A stretch of DNA of 6,159 nucleotides. Origin: Thermoanaerobaculia bacterium. GTDB taxonomy: Bacteria; Acidobacteriota; Thermoanaerobaculia; Gp7-AA8. The DNA lies in NCBI GenBank assembly GCA_023700825.1, contig JAMPYE010000281.1, forward strand, positions 1-6,159. Direction: 5' to 3'. Numbering within the stretch: position 1 is the stretch's first letter; each line of letters begins with the position of its first letter. The translations under genes were made by a program, and so were the position numbers. This document shows, piece after piece, positions 1 through 4,418 of this stretch. A model generated the notes under the pieces. The model made no database searches. It saw only the letters and a program-made list of their open reading frames with translations, and had not been told where the DNA came from.

Positions 1-760
1 AGCGACAGTACGAGGCGTAGTCCCCGGGCGAGGCGAACCGCCCGATCGGACCCGTCTCGAGGGCGATGGTCATCGCGAGAATCGGCCCCACTCCCCAGAT
101 CGACTTGAGGTGCTGCCACGTCGGGTCAGGACGAAGCGTCTGCAGAATCACCGACTCGAGCTTGTCAACGCGCTCGCCGAGTGCGACGATCTCTTCGAGG
201 GTCGTGCTCAGTGCCAACGCACGGTGCGGATTCGCTTCGTTCCGGGTGAGGGCTTCGACAGTCAGGGACCGAAGATCATTGACCGTCACGCGCACGCCCT
301 CATTTCGCTGCTTCAGATTCTCGAGACTCAGGATATTCGCCGTCCGTTGCTGAACCAGGTGCAGGCGCTTGCGCAGCAGATCTCGCGTGGCCCGCAGCTC
401 CTTGGGCATGATGTACCCCACGGGAAGAATCCCGAGTCGCATCAGCTGGGCCAGCCAACGCGCGTCGTGACGGTCGTCGCTGTACTTGAGCCCGTCGTAC
501 TGCTGCACCGCCGAGGTGTTCACGAGCCGCGCCTCGTGGCCTGCCTCCTCGAGGCCGTCGACGAGCCAGTACCAGTTGAACGTCGATTCGACCGCCACCG
601 CGACGATCCTCTCGCGGTGCGGCTCGAGTGCAGCGAGGACGTCACCGAGGCGGTTCTTGAGTCGTCGCTCGTAGATCACCGCGTCGGAAGAATCGAGAAT
701 CGTGAGGACGCTGTTGTTCGAATGAAGGTCGATCGCTGCGTAGAGTGGTGATTCGTGCAT
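1..760 (-). CDS. IS110-family DEDD transposase, C-terminus cut by window edge
   Basis: The first 253 residues are visible, reading from ATG at 760 down to the left edge. The protein opens MHESPLYAAIDLHSNN, the standard N-terminus of IS110 transposases. The RuvC-like DEDD residues can be placed at Asp11, Glu58 (VESTFNWYW), Asp96 and Asp99 (DDRHDA). A helical linker follows at about 115-210. The Transposase_20 domain begins at about 215 (IWGVGPILAMTIALETG, then FASPGDYASYC). The catalytic serine known in this family would lie just beyond the visible end. The start is fixed by GGAGGTG at 771-765, four bases upstream. Family members are site-specific DNA recombinases guided by a bridge RNA encoded in the element's own non-coding flank. 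The visible frame has no stop or frameshift, so the gene looks intact as far as it goes. Assignment to the IS110 or IS1111 subgroup is not possible from this part. Confidence 0.95.
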   Translation of the reverse strand, partial: MHESPLYAAIDLHSNNSVLTILDSSDAVIYERRLKNRLGDVLAALEPHRERIVAVAVESTFNWYWLVDGLEEAGHEARLVNTSAVQQYDGLKYSDDRHDARWLAQLMRLGILPVGYIMPKELRATRDLLRKRLHLVQQRTANILSLENLKQRNEGVRVTVNDLRSLTVEALTRNEANPHRALALSTTLEEIVALGERVDKLESVILQTLRPDPTWQHLKSIWGVGPILAMTIALETGPIGRFASPGDYASYCR

Positions 761-777
761 CGGGCACCTCCTTCACC

Positions 778-799
778 CGCGAAGGTACCAGCCTTCGCG
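778..799. repeat. Perfect 8-bp inverted repeat just upstream of the IS110 transposase ribosome binding site
   Basis: CGCGAAGG (778-785) and CCTTCGCG (792-799) are exact reverse complements separated by TACCAG. On the minus strand the hairpin ends seven bases before the GGAGGTG ribosome binding site. It could be a translational control hairpin, part of a bridge RNA, or an element-end structure. The sequence does not decide between these. Confidence 0.7.
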
Positions 800-820
800 T
801 TAGGCATGCCCATATGCGTA

Positions 821-833
821 TCAGAGCTTCGGA
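821..833 (+). repeat. Short copy of the TCAGAGCTTCGG repeat
   Basis: TCAGAGCTTCGGA is identical to 908-920. It lacks the preceding GGGG seen in the longer copy at 904-919, so it looks like a truncated member of the RayT-flanking repeat family. Confidence 0.6.
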
Positions 834-852
834 CGTCTGTCAGGCATGCAAA

Positions 853-884
853 GGGGTCCAGGGGACAAGGGTCAGGGGTAGGGG
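853..884 (+). other. G-quadruplex-type motif
   Basis: Five G-tracts lie at 853-856, 861-864, 869-871, 875-878 and 881-884, with intervening stretches of 4, 4, 3 and 2 bases. This satisfies the usual G3+N1-7 quadruplex pattern. A sixth GGGG at 904-907 begins the neighbouring repeat copy. The tracts look like degenerate echoes of the GGGGTCAG repeat head. Confidence 0.6.
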
Positions 885-903
885 TAAGAGCCGAAGAGCC
901 GAA

Positions 904-920
904 GGGGTCAGAGCTTCGGA
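904..920 (+). repeat. REP-like repeat GGGGTCAGAGCTTCGG, 5' copy
   Basis: GGGGTCAGAGCTTCGG (904-919) matches the reverse complement of 2264-2279 at 15 of 16 positions. The copies therefore lie in opposite orientation on either side of the RayT gene. CCGAAG (899-904) and CTTCGG (914-919) can pair as a 6-bp stem around a loop carrying GGTCAGAG, resembling the small hairpin of a REP element. Confidence 0.65.
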
Positions 921-1005
921 GTTCGGTGAAGCTGCCCGTTTCGATCGACACTCTACTCCTCGTAGATTGGGTAGGGCAGATCTTCCATTCCGAGGAGGTT
1001 TCCGG

Positions 1006-1026
1006 ACGGTTTCGTAACGGTTTCGT
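1006..1026 (+). repeat. Tandem ACGGTTTCGT direct repeat
   Basis: ACGGTTTCGT occurs at 1006-1015 and 1017-1026, a period of 11 bases. The pair overlaps a short inverted repeat, CGGAC (1003-1007) with GTCCG (1025-1029). No function is recognised. Spacing of about one helical turn would suit a protein-binding site. Confidence 0.5.
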
Positions 1027-1050
1027 CCGATTCCTCGGAGATCGTGCGAA

Positions 1051-1067
1051 ACCGAGGGATCCTCGGT
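1051..1067 (+). promoter_or_regulatory. Hairpin over the RayT translation start region
   Basis: ACCGAGG (1051-1057) and CCTCGGT (1061-1067) form a perfect 7-bp stem with a three-base loop, ending two bases before the ATG at 1070. The only Shine-Dalgarno-like bases (GAGGG, 1054-1058) lie inside the stem and loop. The upstream arm CCTCGG (1033-1038) can pair with the same CCGAGG, giving two mutually exclusive hairpins. Repression of translation initiation is inferred from position only. Confidence 0.45.
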
Positions 1068-1069
1068 GC

Positions 1070-2023
1070 ATGGCACGAGCAATGCGCATCGAGTTTCCCG
1101 GAGCCGTCTACCACATCACCTCGCGCGGCAACGAGCGGCGCGACATCTTTCGCGACGATACCGACCGTGGCCGATTCCTAGAGCTGCTCGGTGAAGTGGT
1201 TAGGCGCTTCGGGTGGATCGTCACGGGGTATTCGATGCTGGATAATCACTTCCACCTGGTCATCGAGACCCCGACGCCGACGCTCTCGCGCGGGATGCAG
1301 TGGCTCAACGGGAGCTACGCGGCGTGGTTCAACCGGCGACACCAGCGATGGGGACATCTGCTCGGCGACCGGTTCCATGCGTTTCTCGTCGAGAAGGAGT
1401 CGTACTACCTCGAGTTGCTCCGTTACGTCGTGCTCAACCCGGTGCGGGCGAAGATGGTGGAGCGGCCCGAGCAGCACGCATGGTCGAGTTACCGCGCCAC
1501 GGCCGGCTACGAAGCCGCGCCCGAGTGGCTGAAAGTGGGCGAGATCGCCGCGCTCTTCGGTGAGGCGGAGGATTGGCGGGAGAATTACAGGGCGTACGTC
1601 GAAGAGAAGCTCACGTCCGAAGAGCGGCTGATCGACAAGGTGCAGCGCCAGCTTTACCTCGGCACGGAGGAGTGGGTGGCGGCGATGCGGAAGGTCGTAG
1701 AGTCGAAGCTCCGAGGCGATGATCACCCGCGCGCGCAACGCACGGTGGGGCGGCCGACGATGGCGACGATCGTCGACGTGGTCGCCGGCGCATTGCGGCT
1801 CTCTGCCCGAGGCATTCGCGAATCCCACGGTGGAGTGGCGCGGATGCTCGCCGCGTGGCTCGGGTGGTACGAAGGGCTGCATCGGCTCCGATCGATCGCG
1901 GCTGCCCTGCGGTTGCGCAGCTCAGGGCGCGTGAGTGATCTTATCGCTGAGGCCGAACGCGCTCTTGGTGAGGACCTCGAGCTGCGTCGAGTGGTCGATG
2001 CCGCCTGCGCGGCGCTCACCTGA
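1070..2023 (+). CDS. rayT: REP-associated tyrosine transposase (Y1/HUH family, RayT/TnpA_REP)
   Basis: This 317-residue protein starts MARAMRIEFPGAVYHITSRGNERRD, which matches the usual RayT opening and fixes the ATG at 1070 although the frame is open further upstream. The Y1 transposase domain covers about residues 1-130. The HUH motif is His60-Phe61-His62 (DNHFHLV), and the catalytic tyrosine candidate is Tyr119 in LLRYVVLNPVRA. Residues 228-300 (GRPT, then a helical stretch with GVARMLAAWL and RLRSSGRVSDLI) resemble the DnaA-like helix-turn-helix tail seen on long members. Family members cut and join single-stranded DNA at REP palindromes and are usually single-copy, domesticated genes. 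The frame and the key residues are intact. Inverted copies of one repeat family flank the gene and are its likely substrates. No clear free ribosome binding site is visible. Confidence 0.93.
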   Translation: MARAMRIEFPGAVYHITSRGNERRDIFRDDTDRGRFLELLGEVVRRFGWIVTGYSMLDNHFHLVIETPTPTLSRGMQWLNGSYAAWFNRRHQRWGHLLGDRFHAFLVEKESYYLELLRYVVLNPVRAKMVERPEQHAWSSYRATAGYEAAPEWLKVGEIAALFGEAEDWRENYRAYVEEKLTSEERLIDKVQRQLYLGTEEWVAAMRKVVESKLRGDDHPRAQRTVGRPTMATIVDVVAGALRLSARGIRESHGGVARMLAAWLGWYEGLHRLRSIAAALRLRSSGRVSDLIAEAERALGEDLELRRVVDAACAALT

Positions 2024-2244
2024 GCGTCCGCGAGATCCTCAACGACCGCATCACTCGATCAAAACCCGCGCCACGTCGACGACGTGATGGCCGCGGTGCG
2101 TCCCCGCTCCGCAACGGACGGTCCGACGACGCCGGAACTCCGGAGACTCGGAGAGGAGTGGCGCCCTGGATGGAGTTGTCGCACCCATCCGCGTGCCGCA
2201 CCCACTCCGGATTCACGAGAAACTCCCGTCAAGGGAGCCGACTC

Positions 2245-2284
2245 CGTTGAGAAGAACAGAAGACCGAAGCTCTGGCCCCATGCA
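2245..2284 (-). repeat. RayT-flanking repeat, 3' copy 1 (minus orientation)
   Basis: This 40-bp unit matches 2298-2337 at 37 of 40 positions (differences at 2248, 2265 and 2267). Its minus strand contains GGGGCCAGAGCTTCGG (2279-2264), the inverted counterpart of the copy at 904-919. It also carries AGAAGAACAGAAGAC (plus strand, from 2250), which the 5' copy lacks. Confidence 0.75.
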
Positions 2285-2297
2285 GGCCCCATGCACT

Positions 2298-2337
2298 CGT
2301 CGAGAAGAACAGAAGACTGGAGCTCTGGCCCCATGCA
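2298..2337 (-). repeat. RayT-flanking repeat, 3' copy 2 (minus orientation)
   Basis: This is the second copy of the 40-bp unit, 53 bases downstream of the first. The motif part is slightly diverged (minus strand GGGGCCAGAGCTCCAG). GGCCCCATGCA boxes lie at 2274-2284, 2285-2295, 2327-2337 and 2345-2355, so box duplication has occurred within and between the units. Confidence 0.75.
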
Positions 2338-2361
2338 CTCTGCTGGCCCCATGCACTCTGC
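2326..2361. repeat. Perfect 18-bp tandem duplication
   Basis: TGGCCCCATGCACTCTGC is present at 2326-2343 and immediately again at 2344-2361 without a mismatch. A degenerate TGGCCCC follows at 2377-2383. Exact identity suggests recent slippage or unequal exchange. Confidence 0.8.
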
Positions 2362-2475
2362 CGTCGTGCGAGCGCCTGGCCCCGGGGGCGTGATGGCATC
2401 GCCCTTGCGTACATTCTCGACACGGGCGAGTCCGGAGGTACGAGAAAAGGCGGACCGCCGCGAAAGGAGGCAGCC

Positions 2476-2943
2476 ATGCTTCGACGGAAGTCCCTCGTTT
2501 TCGCGCTGTTTGCGGTTGTTTTGCTGGGCAGCGCGTCCCTCGCTGACGCTCAGGTTCGATTCGGTCTCCGTGCTGGTGAGTACACCGACGTCTCCGAGCC
2601 GTTTCTCGGAGCGGAGTTGATCATGCCGATCGCACCCGCCTGGTACTTCAACCCGAACGTCGAGGTCGTCTTCGCCGACCGGGGCGATCTCGCGACACTC
2701 AATGGCGACTTCGTCCGCCACTTCGGCACCGGCACGCGCACCATCGTCTGGGCGGGCGGCGGCCTCGCCGTCGTCTTCGAGGACTTCGACGACCGCAACG
2801 AGGGCGATAGCGAAACGAATGTCGGCGGGAACGTGATCGTCGGCGCCGGCTGGCGGCTTCGCGAGATCACTCCCTACGTCCAGGTCAAGGGACTGCTTGG
2901 CGACCGCGACGACTTCGTCGTCATGGGAGGAATCCGATTCTGA
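2476..2943 (+). CDS. Small secreted outer-membrane beta-barrel-like protein
   Basis: This 155-residue protein has a clear Sec signal peptide (MLRRK, hydrophobic core to about 20, probable cleavage after ADA at residue 25). The mature part alternates polar and hydrophobic residues in short strands rich in Gly and aromatics, for example FGLRAG, YFNPNVEVVF, TIVWAGGGLAVVF, VIVGAGWRL and YVQVKGLLG. It ends in GGIRF, with the C-terminal phenylalanine typical of outer-membrane barrel proteins. An acidic loop (EDFDDRNEGDSET, about 113-125) would suit an extracellular turn. The length fits roughly an eight-strand small barrel. AAAGGAGG sits five bases before the ATG, so translation should be strong. 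It appears to be a single-gene unit. I do not recognise a specific family, and no enzymatic motif is visible. A porin-like, lipid-binding or structural role cannot be chosen between. Confidence 0.85.
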   Translation: MLRRKSLVFALFAVVLLGSASLADAQVRFGLRAGEYTDVSEPFLGAELIMPIAPAWYFNPNVEVVFADRGDLATLNGDFVRHFGTGTRTIVWAGGGLAVVFEDFDDRNEGDSETNVGGNVIVGAGWRLREITPYVQVKGLLGDRDDFVVMGGIRF

Positions 2944-2976
2944 GGAACTCCTTACAACGATGCCGGCAAGAAGTTC

Positions 2977-3017
2977 CGCGGCGCTGCAGGATCGGATACT
3001 GACTCTGCGGCGCCGCG
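2977..3017. terminator. GC-rich 13-bp-stem inverted repeat after the barrel gene
   Basis: Positions 2977-2989 pair with 3005-3017 through 13 base pairs, one of them a T-G wobble, around a 15-base loop. The stem begins 33 bases after the TGA of the barrel gene, in the space between convergent genes. There is no U-tract, only ACTTTCC shortly after on the plus strand, so intrinsic termination is uncertain. It may instead be an mRNA 3'-end stabiliser. Confidence 0.4.
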
Positions 3018-3218
3018 CACTTTCCAGTCCGCGACCGCGGGGCGCAGCAGGGGATCTGCATCGGCACTTCGCGATTGCCTCGGCAGCCGGAGCAGCAGTA
3101 GACGCCCGAGCTTCGGCGATGAAGGGGATCCAACGAAGTCTTCTGCAGGTCCCTCGGTGTGCTCCCGGTGTTTCGGACGCCGGCGATTCAGGTTTGCCGG
3201 AAGGCGCCCTGCAATGTT

Positions 3219-4418
3219 CTATCTCGAGTCTCGTACGATCGAGGGCGGGAGGCCGGGGCTCGATACCGGACAGAACGGGTCGCGCCGCCACTCCCGCGCC
3301 GCCGTCTCCGCGGATTGCGTCGGCCAGATCGCGGCGAGGGCGCGACGGAAGTTCCCGCCCAGTACCAGCTCGATATCGCCGCGGGAGAAGCCGCGTCGCA
3401 GCAGGCCGTCGGTGATCTGAAAGACGCGAGCGAACGAATCGAGCCCTTCGATCGCGTAGAACGCGAGCGGCTGGCCGCTGCGCGGGTCGAGGGCTCGAAC
3501 GTCGACGTCGGATCCAAGCCCTACGTGCTCGACGCCCGCAACCTTCGCCACGTGCGCGAAGTGATCGAGCAGGCTCTCGATGGTCGGCGACCGTCCGACG
3601 AAGGATCGCACGATGGTGATGCCCATGACGCCGCCGCCCGCGGCCATCTTCCGGATGACCTCGTCGGACTTGCAGCGCGGCTGCCCGGGATTCAGAGCCC
3701 TGCAATTCCCGTGGGTGATGAGCACGGGTCGCCTGGAAGCCCGGATCGCCTCGAGGCTCGTGCGCTCGCCGCAATGGGAGATGTCGATCGCCATGCCCGC
3801 GTCGTTCATCGCGTCGACGATGTCGGCGCCGAACGACGTGAGGCCGCGGTCCCATCGAACGTAGCAACCGCTTCCGAGCCGGTTGCGCTCGTTGTAGGTG
3901 AGCTGCGAGACCCGCTGGCCGAGCCTGAAGAACGTCGCAACGTCAGCACGCGAATGAAAGTGGTTCGAGTTCTGGAAGCCGACGATCACGCCGATCCTGC
4001 CCGTCGCCGGGATGCGCAACAGGTCCTGGCTCGTCTCGACTCGCGAGAGCCGGCAGACGTTCGATCCCAGCAACAGGTTCCAGCCTTCGATCCACTTGCG
4101 CGCCGCGCGGCCCTCGTCCTTCAATCCTGTATCGACGGCGGGATGGAACACGCTCACGCCGGAGAGCTCGAGCTGCCGGAAATCGGAGTCGTCGAATTCG
4201 CCGGCGCGTCGTTGCCAGCGGAAGAGCTTCGCCCAGTCGAGCGTGAGGAGGCCGAGCATGTCGATGACCGTGCTGCTGCGGACGAGGTCGATCGCGCGCG
4301 TGGAGACCTCGACCGGCTCGCTCGCGTCGAGGCTCACGCGCCCGAGATTGATCATCGGCGCAGCAGCGAGTGACAGGCATCCGAGGGCTCCGTCTCTGAC
4401 GAAGCGCCGGCGAGTCAT
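3219..4418 (-). CDS. Tat-exported M19 (membrane dipeptidase)-family protein with altered metal site
   Basis: This 399-residue protein starts at ATG 4418, whose A overlaps the stop of the sortase gene (TGATG), so the two are probably translationally coupled. Residues 1-26 form a twin-arginine signal (TRRRFVR, then a hydrophobic stretch), predicting folded export. The rest is a peptidase M19 TIM barrel. DISH (His215), ITHGN (His236), PRCKSDE (Arg248) and GLGSDVD (Asp304) match the second metal and substrate residues of renal dipeptidase, and GGNF (354-357) marks the usual C-terminal end. The N-terminal HxD motif is replaced: the DGHND position reads DMLGL (53-57). The bridging Glu is Gln149 (VGFQNSNHF). 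Known M19 enzymes bind two zinc ions and cut dipeptides. This member may use one metal, another substrate, or be non-catalytic. The tail after about 360 is not conserved in character. Confidence 0.88.
   Translation of the reverse strand: MTRRRFVRDGALGCLSLAAAPMINLGRVSLDASEPVEVSTRAIDLVRSSTVIDMLGLLTLDWAKLFRWQRRAGEFDDSDFRQLELSGVSVFHPAVDTGLKDEGRAARKWIEGWNLLLGSNVCRLSRVETSQDLLRIPATGRIGVIVGFQNSNHFHSRADVATFFRLGQRVSQLTYNERNRLGSGCYVRWDRGLTSFGADIVDAMNDAGMAIDISHCGERTSLEAIRASRRPVLITHGNCRALNPGQPRCKSDEVIRKMAAGGGVMGITIVRSFVGRSPTIESLLDHFAHVAKVAGVEHVGLGSDVDVRALDPRSGQPLAFYAIEGLDSFARVFQITDGLLRRGFSRGDIELVLGGNFRRALAAIWPTQSAETAAREWRRDPFCPVSSPGLPPSIVRDSR

Larger units (their letters stand above)
761..1069. other. 309-bp spacer between divergent transposase genes, rich in repeats and hairpins
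   Basis: I find no convincing gene here. The spacer holds, in order: an 8-bp perfect hairpin (778-799); two copies of AGGCATGC (802-809, 842-849); two copies of TCAGAGCTTCGGA (821-833, 908-920); a run of G-tracts (853-907); an 11-bp-period direct repeat (1006-1026); and alternating CCGAGG/CCTCGG arms (990-1067). It must contain the non-coding end of the IS110 element, and possibly its bridge RNA, together with the 5' flank of the REP-type transposase. I cannot place the junction between the two elements, because IS110 elements usually lack terminal inverted repeats. Confidence 0.7.
2024..2475. other. 452-bp spacer with direct repeats; no gene seen
   Basis: No coding frame here looks real. 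The first part (2024-2240) holds only a small hairpin, CACGTC-GAC-GACGTG (2072-2086). The repeat cluster occupies 2245-2361. The remainder leads to the strong ribosome binding site AAAGGAGG (2463-2470) of the next gene. I see no convincing promoter boxes and no T-tracted terminator for the upstream transposase gene. Confidence 0.65.

Noticed and set aside
110..751. Plus-strand open frame of about 210 codons at the left end
   Set aside because: It lies antisense to the IS110 transposase, whose DEDD motifs are clear. The plus-strand product has no recognisable feature.
818..851. Possible promoter for the IS110 transposase (TTGCAT at 851-846 with TGATAC at 823-818, minus strand)
   Set aside because: The spacer is 22 bases, well outside the usual 16-19, and the -10 box is weak.
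755..1069. N-terminal extension of the RayT frame back to ATG 755
   Set aside because: The frame is open, but the family begins at MAR-x-RIEFPG (ATG 1070), and the extension is translated repeat and hairpin DNA.
2245..2361. CRISPR-like array
   Set aside because: There are only two 40-bp units with a 13-base gap plus short tandem boxes, no uniform spacers and no cas genes. It fits REP-type or tandem duplication.
2944..3218. Possible small gene between the barrel gene and the M19 gene
   Set aside because: Short frames are open on both strands but none has a plausible ribosome binding site with a protein-like product. The stretch looks non-coding apart from the inverted repeat at 2977-3017.
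2059..3867. Very long minus-strand open frame (about 600 codons) crossing the spacer, the barrel gene and part of the M19 gene
   Set aside because: It is antisense to a gene with a signal peptide and strong ribosome binding site, overlaps the M19 gene out of frame, and its Arg/Pro/Ala-rich product shows no domain. This is typical chance openness in GC-rich DNA.
3159..4373. Plus-strand open frame of about 400 codons opposite the M19 gene
   Set aside because: It is the complement-strand shadow of a recognisable M19 protein. Its composition is low in hydrophobic structure and there is no ribosome binding site.
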